Positions 39,398-48,620 of a stretch of DNA of 64,000 nucleotides are shown piece by piece. Below the pieces are notes generated by a model, which was given only the letters and a program-made list of their open reading frames with translations, searched no databases and was not told where the DNA came from. The stretch's first letter is position 1; every line of letters starts with the position of its first letter. The translations under genes and the position numbers were made by a program. The DNA comes from Ogataea parapolymorpha DL-1 (lineage: Eukaryota; Ascomycota; Pichiomycetes; Pichiales; Pichiaceae), in NCBI RefSeq assembly GCF_000187245.1, contig NC_027863.1:302735-366734 (forward strand). Direction: 5' to 3'.

Positions 39398-40192
39398 TCA
39401 GCTCAGCAATGGAGCTTGTTCTTCCCTGTTAACGGTTCTCAAACCAGATCCGAACATGATCACCACCGAAACCACAAAATTGACGGCTGCAATAATGAAG
39501 GCAAACAGCCATTGTAAAGCAACCACTTTTGTGAAAAGCTGGCCAAATCCAAGGCCTAACATCAGCAAGCTGGTACTCAGACCAATGGACCAGTCCTGGT
39601 AGAAAACTAATATTGCCAGAGGAACGACGAGGAACTCCCAAACCAACACGTTTGCCAAAATACGTGCCAGGAGTGACTTGTTGTGCGAATGGAACAAACA
39701 AGCTCCATTCCAAAATATGGCATACATGGTCCAAGACAGGGGCAGAGCAGTGACTGGGAAGTGGACAGTGAGCCAATCGCTGACGTTCTTGATGGCAACA
39801 GTGCGATGAGTGAAGTAGAGGGCCAGCAGGTTCAGCAAATTGATGACAAGAACCAATTCGGCCAAGGCAAACTTCTCCTTGTGGAAGAAGTAGCACCAAA
39901 GGAAATGTAGGGCATTGTTAATGGCGAAATGAGGGCCCACTATTTCACTAATGGCGGCTTTGTTCTCTGCTGCAACGGTCTTGTCGAAGAAGACTTTGAC
40001 AATGAAAAACACCTGGAGCAACATTGTCACCAACCAATAGATGTCAGTGACAATAAAAAATCCGGTGAATGGAGTTCTGTAGTGCTTTCCAAAGTGGCTG
40101 AACAGGAACAAGAACAATGTTCCGTAACCTGACAGCAAAAACGATGCGACAATCAGCGCCTTTTGGGTAAAAACCTTCGATTCGGTAGTCAT
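39398..40192 (-). CDS. Multi-pass membrane protein, function unknown
   Basis: The 264-residue protein has about seven hydrophobic segments (for example ALIVASFLLSGYGTLFLFLF, FFIVTDIYWLVTMLLQVFFIV, LAELVLVINLLNLLALYF, VTALPLSWTMYAIFWNGACLF, ILANVLVWEFLVVPLAILVFY and VVALQWLFAFIIAAVNFVVSVVIMF). The short C-terminal tail EEQAPLLS contains an acidic dileucine-type motif, which suggests sorting to the vacuole or endosome. It may belong to a fungal domain-of-unknown-function family of plasma-membrane or vacuolar proteins, but I cannot name it with confidence. It overlaps no other gene and is convergent with YSF3. Confidence 0.75.
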   Translation of the reverse strand: MTTESKVFTQKALIVASFLLSGYGTLFLFLFSHFGKHYRTPFTGFFIVTDIYWLVTMLLQVFFIVKVFFDKTVAAENKAAISEIVGPHFAINNALHFLWCYFFHKEKFALAELVLVINLLNLLALYFTHRTVAIKNVSDWLTVHFPVTALPLSWTMYAIFWNGACLFHSHNKSLLARILANVLVWEFLVVPLAILVFYQDWSIGLSTSLLMLGLGFGQLFTKVVALQWLFAFIIAAVNFVVSVVIMFGSGLRTVNREEQAPLLS

Positions 40193-40303
40193 GATGAAGA
40201 AACTTAATGGGACTTGGTTTTTAGTTTGCTACTTCCTCCATGCGGCCCCGGTTTACGGTGTAAAAGATTATTTTTTCAAAAATATCCCTGCAGATCAGCA
40301 GCA

Positions 40304-40866
40304 ATGCATGGTGGAGAATACAACGCAGGTGACTCCATCACCGGCATTAAGCAGCATTTCGAAAATCGTATGTTTTCTCTCAGGTTATGTCAATTTTACT
40401 CGGCTTTCATTGTAGAACAAGGAGCGAGCCCTGCTGATTCGGTTTCGTCACCTAACGTGGCACGTCCTAAAAATCATAAGCTGACTTGCCTGCCGACTGC
40501 ACCCTATATAAATTACCATTTGATCCTGTAGCTATTGCTATGTTAGACTTATGCCACATTGATCAGGAAGAAAAAAGGTTCAACAGCCTGCACTCTGACG
40601 GCGATGTCCCGGTTCCAAGCTCTACAGTTTCGTGGGCCTCATTTCAGAGGTACAAGAACAACTCGAAGCGCGTGGCTAATCTGCTGAAGCCCGCTGTTGA
40701 AAAATATCCAAATTATGAACTGGTGCAACGGTTGGAAAAACTTACCTCTAAATACCACACCTCTGTCCCTATGGTAATTTCATCGTGGCTGCGAAAAGAC
40801 GACCTTGCGCTCCAGCTAAATGACGACGATAGACAGTTTCTTGACGAAACGCTCAAACTCATCTAG
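40304..40866 (+). CDS. Small protein of unknown function, possibly spliced
   Basis: The secure part is a 108-residue frame from the ATG at 40540 to 40866 (MLDLCHIDQEEKRFNSL, ending DETLKLI). It is helical, charged and without a recognised motif. A spliced model is also possible: exon 1 at 40304-40367 (MHGGEYNAGDSITGIKQHFEN), a 164-nt intron at 40368-40531 (GTATGT to TAG, with CTGAC or CCTAAC as candidate branch sites), and exon 2 from 40532. The frame joins exactly to give 132 residues. A TATATAAA-like element at 40504-40511 lies too close to the short start for normal use, which slightly favours the spliced model. The gene is not identified. Confidence 0.5.
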
Positions 40867-41001
40867 CTTATACCCAACTAATTATAATTAATACCCGTTT
40901 CGCAAATTCGCATAATATTAGACTTACACAGTTATAATGATCCGGCTATGTCCTATGCAATTCTGATTTTCAGCTTTCAAGTCTCTGTAATTACAAGTCA
41001 C

Positions 41002-41562
41002 TCATTCCTCCTGGGGTTTCTCGGATTGCTTAGGAACTTCAACCGGACCGTTTTTCTCAGTCCAGTCGGCAAAGGAGCCAACGTAGTTCAGTCTTTTGCC
41101 GTAACCAAAGGTGCTAGCAAGCTCCTCGGACATGCTCGATCTCACACCCGCCAGACAGTAGAAAAGCAGGGTCTTGGATGGGTCTGGCTTTGGGAATCCA
41201 AAAGTTTGCTCAAACTCGTCAGGAGAAAGGCCTAGCGCACCGGGACTCGAATTGACTGGAATATTAATGGCACCAGGAATGTGGCCCTTGGCATACTCTT
41301 CTGGCTCTCTGACGTCAACAATAACGTTGTCTGGGTCTTTCTTCTCGACAAATTCCTTGACCTTTGAAAAGTCAACCACTGGAGCTTGCGACTCCTCTTC
41401 CAAAACACTATATTTGCGAATCGAAAATCTGGAGGCCGAAAAGGCCACAGGGGTTCTGTTCACCTGAAATCTATAAATACCAGTGGAACGCAGAGACACA
41501 AGTGATCTGGTCAAGGGGCGGGACTTGGCCAATAAAGCCAAAGGGCGCAATTGTCTCAGCAT
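41002..41562 (-). CDS. Mitochondrial single-domain rhodanese (Rdl-type sulfurtransferase)
   Basis: The 186-residue protein has an Arg/Leu-rich presequence (MLRQLRPLALLAKSRPLTRSLVSLRS) and one rhodanese domain: VIVDVREPEEYAKGHIPGAINIPV, then the active-site loop LLFYCLAGVRSSMSE with the catalytic Cys. This architecture matches yeast Rdl1/Rdl2 (Aim42), thiosulfate sulfurtransferases; the presequence favours the mitochondrial Rdl2. The loop sequence CLAGVRS is typical of sulfurtransferases rather than Cdc25-like phosphatases. Confidence 0.88.
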   Translation of the reverse strand: MLRQLRPLALLAKSRPLTRSLVSLRSTGIYRFQVNRTPVAFSASRFSIRKYSVLEEESQAPVVDFSKVKEFVEKKDPDNVIVDVREPEEYAKGHIPGAINIPVNSSPGALGLSPDEFEQTFGFPKPDPSKTLLFYCLAGVRSSMSEELASTFGYGKRLNYVGSFADWTEKNGPVEVPKQSEKPQEE

Positions 41563-41652
41563 TGTTATTTAATCTTATCAACAAGCGTTCTTATTTGCCG
41601 TTATTTTTTTTTTTAGGTTGAAGTACTAGCCACACATGTCTTAGCCACAATT

Positions 41653-43245
41653 TTACATACCTCTACGGAAGTTCTGAGCCATCTGTCTCATGGCCGGGTT
41701 GTTCATCATCTGCCTCATTTCTGGAGTGTTCATCATCTTCATCATCTCTTGAGGATTTGGCATTCCGCCCCCACCCATCAGCTGGCTCATGTCGGGCATA
41801 CCTCCGCCTAGTCCTCCCATCATCTTATTAATATTTTGCATGAGAGATGGATTCGACTGCATCTGTTGCATCGCTCTTTGCATGTTCTGCGGATTGAACA
41901 TTCCACCACGACCGCCTGCCATTGGGTTGGCTCCACCTTGTTGCATGCTTTTGGTTGTCTGTGCCATTCTGGCAAACATCTTCTGCTGCATTAGCACTGC
42001 TTCGACCTCGGTCACAGACGTTCCAGATCCACGCGCAACTCGCACAATTCTGCTTGGCTGGTCTACAAATATATCTCCGTCGCTATCAAGCTCTTGTTTT
42101 GTCATTGAGTCCATCACGTAGACCATTCTTTTGAATCTTTTGGAAGTTTCTTCCTCGCCAACCTGATTCATCATCTCGCCAATGCCTCCAGGTAACATTT
42201 GAGCAATCTTCGATAACGGACCCATCTTGAGAATGTTGTTCATTTGCGTTTGGAGATCTCTCAGCGTGAACTTACCTTCCTGGAAGTTTTTGATCGTGTC
42301 TTTCTGGTCCAGGTTCAACGACTGGACGTGTTCCATGAGACCCTGTATGTCACCAATGCCCAACAACTTAGAAACAAACTGTCTAGGAGTGAAACTTTCT
42401 AAATCATTAATGTGCTCTCCGGTACCAATAAATGCAATCGGAGTATGCGTAGCAGCCACGGCAGAAATGGCTCCTCCTCCCTTGGCATGTCCATCCATTT
42501 TGGTGAGAATTATGGCTCCAAAATTAGAGGATTCTTTAAAGGCACGCGACTGAGACTCGGCGGCCTGACCGATCGAAGCGTCCAAAACCATAATCGTCTG
42601 ATTTGGCTGCACCGCCTCTCCAATTTGGATCATTTCCGCAAACAGCTCTGACTCTTGACGATGACGTCCTGACGTATCCACAATGATGATCTCAAATTTC
42701 TCTTTTTTGAACTTCTCAACACCGTCAGAAGCAACTTTCACAGGGTCTGCCTCGGTGTAAGAACCATAGTATGGGATTTTTGCCTTTGTCGCATTCTGTT
42801 TGAGTTGGTCAAAAGCACCAGCTCTGAAGGTATCAGCACACACCATTCCCACCTTGAAACCTCTTCTCTGGTAGTACACGGCGAGTTTCGTACATGTGGT
42901 CGTTTTACCCGCACCTTGAAGACCAACAAACATAATCACATTTGTCTTCTTTTTCTTTGGTTTGTAAAGTTCTGTCTCCTTGCAGTCGACCAGATCACAC
43001 AGCTCATCAAAAACAGCCTTCTGTATCAGTTTCTTCTTGTTGACACCTGGCTTCTCCTCCTGCTCAATGGTCGATTTGAGCTTTTTTCGAAGATTGAGCA
43101 CTAGTTTGACGTTCACGTCTGCCTCAATCAGCGCGTTGGAAATTTCCTTCAGAAGACCGTCGACTGCCGTTTGATCAACAACGTTGGCCTTCGTCACCTC
43201 CGACACCGCACTGTTGATCCGCTTTCCTAAATCTGCGAGAACCAT
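41653..43245 (-). CDS. SRP54: SRP54, GTPase of the signal recognition particle
   Basis: SRP54 binds signal sequences as they emerge from ribosomes and delivers the complex to the ER through its GTPase. The N domain starts [17 protein letters not shown]. The G domain contains [10 protein letters not shown] (G1), DTSGRHRQE (G3) and [15 protein letters not shown] (G4). The methionine-rich M domain (residues about 330-530) ends in a long GGM/NMM/QMM-rich tail that forms the signal-peptide groove and contacts the SRP RNA. Length 530 matches the family. Its RNA partner gene is at about 52.8 kb in this window. Confidence 0.98.
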   Translation of the reverse strand: MVLADLGKRINSAVSEVTKANVVDQTAVDGLLKEISNALIEADVNVKLVLNLRKKLKSTIEQEEKPGVNKKKLIQKAVFDELCDLVDCKETELYKPKKKKTNVIMFVGLQGAGKTTTCTKLAVYYQRRGFKVGMVCADTFRAGAFDQLKQNATKAKIPYYGSYTEADPVKVASDGVEKFKKEKFEIIIVDTSGRHRQESELFAEMIQIGEAVQPNQTIMVLDASIGQAAESQSRAFKESSNFGAIILTKMDGHAKGGGAISAVAATHTPIAFIGTGEHINDLESFTPRQFVSKLLGIGDIQGLMEHVQSLNLDQKDTIKNFQEGKFTLRDLQTQMNNILKMGPLSKIAQMLPGGIGEMMNQVGEEETSKRFKRMVYVMDSMTKQELDSDGDIFVDQPSRIVRVARGSGTSVTEVEAVLMQQKMFARMAQTTKSMQQGGANPMAGGRGGMFNPQNMQRAMQQMQSNPSLMQNINKMMGGLGGGMPDMSQLMGGGGMPNPQEMMKMMNTPEMRQMMNNPAMRQMAQNFRRGM

Positions 43246-43513
43246 TATGACAAGAGGTTCGACAATATTTTCAACTTTTTAAATTGACGTCGCACATCTA
43301 TACACCCGTAAGAATTTGGTTGCAGGATTGAGGCTGGCATAGTTACAGCTGGATCCAAACCACAGCGGTTTCGTACTCTAGCATAGCATTGAAAGCTAGC
43401 ACGGATTAGCACAGACAGATTGGCAGCCTTTGCTCTCTGGCTCTAAAGCGACACCCTATTACACCCTTGCACGGATTTTGCATAACTTAGACTTTAAATC
43501 TCCAAACAAGGCT

Positions 43514-45304
43514 ATGAATGTCTTCAATGCGATCCATTCGTCGACCTCAAATTTGATCTCGAAGACAGGAAATACCGGATCCAATGGCACACAGCCGCCA
43601 CAGCTCTTATATTTCTGCATAATCGACCCATCTTTGGGTGACCCCAGCAAGGAAGATGATCAACAACTGATCAACCAGATTCTCGTGTATCTCAACTTTG
43701 AGGGTCGAGACGTCCTTGAGACCGAGAAAGCTAAACGAATTGGGTTTATACAAGGGCTTGGTGCGTTTGCGGGCCGTTTCCACAATTCTGGCGACGGTTC
43801 TCTAAATTACATTGACACAGATAAATCTAGAGTGGTTACTGGGATCTTCGAGGAAAAATACCAGTTCTTCTGCGGATTCAGATTTGCAAAAGCTGGACAA
43901 TCATATGTGCGACGAGGCCTCGCAACGCCAACGTATCTATTAAAGGAGTTTCAGTATGGCTACAATCTTTACCGAATAAACTATGGACCCATAGATCGCA
44001 ACGCAAAAACCCGACTAGAAGACTGGTGGCGGATCTGGCTGACGCAGAAATTTGAGTATCCGTCAGGCTTTGGTCTGACGGACCGAGGGGTGTTGAATTT
44101 GTTTTCTGGATATCGACGTTCGTCCGTGGAGCTGCCGCTTGGGTTCAAAGATAACCTCAAAAATGCATTGAAGCAGTTTAGCTCAAAAAACAGCTCTTTG
44201 GTCGACTTGTTGATTGTGAACACGAATTGGACACCAACAAAGAATTTTGGCGTGATATACTTGAACGAGGAATCACCGATACCCAGAGAGTGGTTGATTA
44301 ACTTGGTGAACCATTTCGAGAGACTCGATCTTTCTACAGGCCTCTCTACGTACTCGCTAAGACTCAGCAACATTCCGTCGCTGAAAACCTACTATGCTGC
44401 TATTCAGGCCTCGTCCGGAGGAAACCGGACGCTGCTTGATAGATCCATATTACAGCCTGCTATTTATATCCACGAACAGTTGACTACACATGTGTTCAAT
44501 CCTTTCACATCTGCAATCAATACTGTTGCTTCGGTCCCCCAGCTTGTGTCATCCATTGGCTTGTTCGGGCTAGGTTCGTCTTCTAACGAGGAGTCTGAGG
44601 TTATGGATGAAGCTGTCGCGGAGGCCCCACAGTCGCAAGAGTCGCTGGGCACGGAGCTGACAGGAAAATACCTATTAGGCGAGACAAGCGACGGGAGAAT
44701 TACGAAAACAGTGCATCTGGGAGACTTCATTGTGGAGATGGTTGTGTACGAAATCAACGGAATACTGTTCACCTTGTTGTTCAAAGAGATCGGCCAAGAG
44801 CCCGATTTTTTTGCTTCTCTTCAATCACAGCTAGATGAGATCTACTCCTCCTATTTCAATGATGTGGTCGCTACACAATTGAGGTCCATGGAAAAAGACC
44901 TGAAAGAGAATTCAGAATTCTTCTATCTAATATACAATCCGCTGACCAAAGAGATCAAGACTTCCCTGCCAAATATCCCCGACTCTGATGACATCAAAGA
45001 AATCAAAACTTCTGTGCTACCATCGGAAGGGGTGAACAGGACGCAGATCATCAATCTTACATTAAGCCTCATGACTCACATTCTAGAGAACCACGAGTTC
45101 CTGGGTCTCGAGCCAGTCGAGAAGCTTGTCAAAATCAACAGAAATTGGTGGTGTCTGCATAAAATGGTCGATGGTAAAAGTGTGATCGCTCTTAAGAAAT
45201 TTTCTCCCAGCGAGTTCAATTTGGAAGCAGACAATTTGGTTGCCTCTTTTGGCGCGGAATTCAGCAAGTGGTTCAATGAGTCTATAGAAAGCGGGTTCAT
45301 CTAG
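43514..45304 (+). CDS. CCZ1: Ccz1, subunit of the Mon1-Ccz1 Rab7 exchange factor
   Basis: Mon1-Ccz1 activates Rab7/Ypt7 on late endosomes and autophagosomes. The N-terminal longin-type segment PQLLYFCIIDPSLGDPSKEDDQQLINQILVYLNFEG followed by KRIGFIQGLGAFAGRF is characteristic of Ccz1. The rest is divergent, with a GSSSNEESEVMDEA acidic linker near the middle and a C-terminal longin-like part. The open frame begins at 43430 with a TTG; the first ATG in frame is 43514 and gives 596 residues (704 in S. cerevisiae). Confidence 0.85.
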   Translation: MNVFNAIHSSTSNLISKTGNTGSNGTQPPQLLYFCIIDPSLGDPSKEDDQQLINQILVYLNFEGRDVLETEKAKRIGFIQGLGAFAGRFHNSGDGSLNYIDTDKSRVVTGIFEEKYQFFCGFRFAKAGQSYVRRGLATPTYLLKEFQYGYNLYRINYGPIDRNAKTRLEDWWRIWLTQKFEYPSGFGLTDRGVLNLFSGYRRSSVELPLGFKDNLKNALKQFSSKNSSLVDLLIVNTNWTPTKNFGVIYLNEESPIPREWLINLVNHFERLDLSTGLSTYSLRLSNIPSLKTYYAAIQASSGGNRTLLDRSILQPAIYIHEQLTTHVFNPFTSAINTVASVPQLVSSIGLFGLGSSSNEESEVMDEAVAEAPQSQESLGTELTGKYLLGETSDGRITKTVHLGDFIVEMVVYEINGILFTLLFKEIGQEPDFFASLQSQLDEIYSSYFNDVVATQLRSMEKDLKENSEFFYLIYNPLTKEIKTSLPNIPDSDDIKEIKTSVLPSEGVNRTQIINLTLSLMTHILENHEFLGLEPVEKLVKINRNWWCLHKMVDGKSVIALKKFSPSEFNLEADNLVASFGAEFSKWFNESIESGFI

Positions 45305-45315
45305 AACGATTGTGT

Positions 45316-46002
45316 TTAGTACTCCTCCCCGTACAACACCTTATTGACCTCACTCAGCGGCAAGTCCCAAATTCCGCTGGTGGAAGAAAATAGATAGCGG
45401 TCAAGGTCTTTTTTCTGATAATGCGGGAGTTCTGTAATAACAACGCCATCAGGATCTGCAATTGTCCGGGGATCATCCAATGGAGGAGTTTTCACTTCTA
45501 TGTTGTATAATGCAAGGGCCACATATGTGTACATCATGGATACCAAAACATATGCTGGAATGACGAGAGCCCACCACCTTGACGGGTAGTAATATATGCC
45601 AACGTTGTTGAGGATCGAATCTGGAATCATTGACCAACTCAGCCATATGAACAAGAAGATGAAGCTAATGACGTATGCCGCGAATCCTTTATATTCTGCC
45701 TGGGAAGTGATGTTCGTTGAGACAGTCACGTCTGACTCTCTGGCCAATGCGTCGGAGATAAACGCCAAATTTTCCGAGGTGGAATTGGCGGTGGCGTTCA
45801 TCAAGCTTGAGGTCGAGTGGTTGGTGCTTAGATTGTACAAGGATGGAATCAGCGACGTGATTGAGGAAGTGGATAGAGATATCATTCTGTTTGCTGCAAA
45901 CGGAGACGAGCCTAGTGTGCCTTGGAGGCGGTGGCACCAGCAGTGTCTGAGAGGTCCGGCTGAATTGCGGTTGAGGCGAAAGGATCTCGCGCGAGCGTCC
46001 AT
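45316..46002 (-). CDS. GPI19: GPI-GlcNAc transferase subunit Gpi19 (PIG-P)
   Basis: Gpi19 is a small ER membrane subunit of the enzyme for the first step of GPI-anchor synthesis. The conserved PIG-P core occupies the last 130 residues: two membrane segments (FAAYVISFIFLFIWLSWSMIP and WWALVIPAYVLVSMMYTYVALALYN), then TPPLDDPRTIADPDG and a C-terminal SGIWDLPLSEVNKVLYGEEY. Upstream lies a Ser/Thr/Asn-rich region with many N-glycosylation sequons. The start is uncertain: ATGs at 46131, 46002 and 45885 are all in frame, and the family usually has a short N-terminus, so the true protein may be shorter. Convergent with CCZ1. Confidence 0.85.
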   Translation of the reverse strand: MDARARSFRLNRNSAGPLRHCWCHRLQGTLGSSPFAANRMISLSTSSITSLIPSLYNLSTNHSTSSLMNATANSTSENLAFISDALARESDVTVSTNITSQAEYKGFAAYVISFIFLFIWLSWSMIPDSILNNVGIYYYPSRWWALVIPAYVLVSMMYTYVALALYNIEVKTPPLDDPRTIADPDGVVITELPHYQKKDLDRYLFSSTSGIWDLPLSEVNKVLYGEEY

Positions 46003-46274
46003 TTTCCTGTTCCAGCTGTATAACTGGCATCGCTGGAGTATGGAATTAAATAAAATTAAATCTGCCAATTCAACTCCGTGTTGGTCTGGTTTTTTTCTGA
46101 AGCAAATTGAATATAAAGCTAATAAAAACAAGAGTGACTAGGGCCATATTAAGTCAACTGCTTGCCAACAAACTACACTAGACTTACTTGCTAATCTGAA
46201 GGTACAGCACCACTAAAAGATATACCTTTTCACCTTTTTATTCTCCATCTGAACACATATATTAAGATAACACC

Positions 46275-48244
46275 ATGGGTAAGTACATATTAAGGTTCGC
46301 GATCGGAACGATACTAACACTAGGGCAATGGCTCATTGCCTTACTTCAGGACCTAAGAAAATGTCTTTGGGCGAATTCTACGCCGATGAAAGTCTAGGAG
46401 GATCCTGGGCCGATGATGACATAGATATCAATTCGATCGCCGTATCACTCCACAAACCAGAGCCGTCCAATTATTTCAATCGAAGTGACCAAGGCTCCTT
46501 CGGTCGTGGCAATGGCTATGGTTCGTATTCATCGGGTATGGGTGGAGACCATATGTTCAATGGCCGTGGAGGGAGGAATGATGCGATGCTTCGCAACTTA
46601 AAACCTCCGTTTATTGCAAAACTTACTAATCTACCCGAAAGAGCTACTGGTAGGCTTGTATCGGATTTATTTGGATCCAGATTCACTCAATTTGAAAAAT
46701 GCAAGGTGCTGAAGGACCCCAACCCTCCTGCCCCACGATTTAATATCTCTTCATCTGGCAAAGTGGAACGCAAATGTGCGTATGTGCAGTTGCCCAGTGT
46801 ACGCGAGTTACAAAAAGTGCTCAAGTGGAACGATGTCTTTATTGACAGACTCAGAATCAATGTGGATGTGGCTGATTTCCAGGACTTTGTGGATGTGCAA
46901 AAATACAATAAAGAAATTGGCTACGACGACGAGGAAGAGGAGAAGAAACAGGCACATACTGAAAATGCTCCAGTGGAGAAACGCAAGATAGCTACGCGTC
47001 CAGTGAATGGTCAAGAGGTGGCTCCCGTTAGGTCACCTTCCCCCGTCTCGTCAGCAGGCCAATCAAAACCCAAGCCCAATCCTTTTGGAAATGCAAAACC
47101 TGTTGACACAGCCAGCAAGCTTCTGGCACTTGAAAACCAAGAGAAGACACTTGCTGCAGTCAAACCAGTCTCACAGCCAAAATCAAATCCATTTGGTGCT
47201 GCCAAACCCGTTGACGTTCTTTCAAAGCAATTAGAAATTGAGAAGAAATTACAGGATCTAGCCATCAACAGCACGACGTTCAAGACGATAGCTGGTGCTG
47301 AGAAGGAGCAAGAAAAAGAGAGATCTTTGTCTCCTAAGAAGAAGCACCAGCCACGATCACAAGAAAGCAGAACTGCTAAGATAACAACCGGCAAAGGCTC
47401 CAGACCGGACAGCAGGGCCCGTGAAAAGAGACAGTCCCGAAAGGAAGAGAGAAAAGAACGCGTTTCAAAAGAAATCGCAACTACTGAGAGAGAGGACAGG
47501 AAAGCAGGAGAGTCACCTTCGACACCGCAGGACCAGGAGTCCAAGAATGACGGAATTGTACCAGCAGAAGACCAGAATCATAGCGAAGGTGGATTACAAA
47601 CGCCCCCTGAGGACGAAAAAGCGGATAAAACCGAAAATGAAGACCCTGTGAAAATTAGACCAAGGTCCAGAAAAGAGCCCAAGCCAAAGGATACGAAAAG
47701 AAACAAAGACGAAGCAAAGTCTGCAGAGACCGTGGATGAGCAGAGAGAATCATCGAAAGACAGCTCGGAAAGCAGTTCTTCCGAATCAAAAGAGAAATCC
47801 AATACACGTCGCGAAAGAAGGCCAAAAGATGCTTCCCATAGGAATCCCCATAACACGCGGTACGTGCGCGATGGCGAGCCGCCTATCCGTGGTAGAGGCA
47901 GGAGCAGAGGCCGTGGCGGCCGTGCCGTGAATTTCCGGCCAAAAGAGGGAATTACGCCAGCAGAAAATTGGGAAAGAGGAGACAAGCTTAAGGAGCAGAG
48001 CACCGAGGAGAACGCCGATTCTAAGGAAAAACCTGTGAATCAGACGGAAAATGAAACCAAGAAACCTGTTGGGGATGACTCGCAACCGGAGACCGAGAGA
48101 TTATCCAGACCATTCCGCAGAGGACGTCTTGGTGGCAGAGGACGCGGACGTTTTGCAACGCACCAGTACACCAGTTTAAAGTATGTCAAACCAGGACTTG
48201 CACGCAACGGGGAGCCGTTGAAGCATAACGAGAAGGAGACCTAG
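46275..48244 (+). CDS. TIF3: eIF4B (Tif3), one intron
   Basis: Tif3 stimulates the eIF4A helicase during scanning. Exon 1 is four bases (ATGG, 46275-46278). A 71-nt intron (46279-46349; GTAAGT, TACTAAC at 46312-46318, CAG) precedes exon 2 (46350-48244). The spliced N-terminus MGPKKMSLGEFYADESLGGSWADDD matches Tif3. Residues about 85-190 form the RRM (PPFIAKLTNLPERATGRLVSDLFG). Two related modules SKPKPNPFGNAKPVDTASKL and QPKSNPFGAAKPVDVLSKQL follow, then long Lys/Glu/Arg-rich disorder and a C-terminal RGRG-rich tail. At 632 residues it is longer than S. cerevisiae Tif3 (436). A nearer AG at 46322-46323 could act as an alternative 3' splice site. Confidence 0.93.
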
Positions 48245-48265
48245 GGTGCTCTTTGTACGGTATAT

Positions 48266-48273
48266 AAAAAAAA
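48266..48273 (-). terminator. Pol III terminator of RNase P RNA
   Basis: A run of eight T on the minus strand directly follows the 3' strand of helix P1, as expected for Pol III termination. Confidence 0.8.
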
Positions 48274-48552
48274 CGCAAACTGCCGCAATGATCGGTATCG
48301 AGTGTTTTACAATGTAAAATCTGCGCATTGCACTCAACAACTAGACATTGTGAAAAATGCCTGTCAACCGCCAGCACGGCGCTCCCATCCGGGAAATAAA
48401 TTCCCCGGTGATTTCTGATGGCCGTGCCCAGCGCTTTCGCGCCCTGGAATCTCTCAAGAGAATTTTTTCAGCGGCGGAGTGTATCACCGAATTTCCCACT
48501 CGCGAAATTTGCCTTGCGGCCGTATGAAAGCGAGTACGCGCAGATTGCGACG
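48274..48552 (-). ncRNA. RPR1: RNase P RNA
   Basis: RNase P RNA is the catalytic RNA that matures tRNA 5' ends. On the minus strand the gap between TIF3 and the Aquarius-like gene carries the universal core. CR-I reads GUGGGAAAUUCGGUG (48485-48499) and CR-V contains CGAUACCGAU (48291-48300). They pair as helix P4 (AU-U-CGGU with ACCGAU), leaving the universally conserved bulged U. AUCAGAAAU (48411-48419) and UGUUGAGUGCAAU (48327-48339) match S. cerevisiae RPR1 as I remember it. A P1 stem joins CGCAAUCUGC near the 5' end to GCAGUUUGCG at the 3' end. A perfect A-box (TGGCGTAGTGG, 48563-48573) lies just upstream, and an 8-T Pol III terminator follows (48266-48273). Ends are approximate. Confidence 0.93.
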
Positions 48553-48562
48553 GTGTGCGTTT

Positions 48563-48573
48563 CCACTACGCCA
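48563..48573 (-). promoter_or_regulatory. Pol III A-box of the RNase P RNA gene
   Basis: TGGCGTAGTGG matches the TFIIIC A-box consensus TGGCNNAGTGG. It lies about 15-20 nt before the inferred mature 5' end, so it is in a transcribed leader, as in S. cerevisiae RPR1. A clear B-box was not found. Confidence 0.7.
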
Positions 48574-48620
48574 AAGGCGCAATGTAGGGATTTTTTTTTG
48601 CACTTTGGTTAGAGTAGGCA

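Noticed and set aside
43430..43513. N-terminal extension of CCZ1 from 43430
   Set aside because: It begins with TTG, not ATG. The first ATG at 43514 is the normal eukaryotic start.
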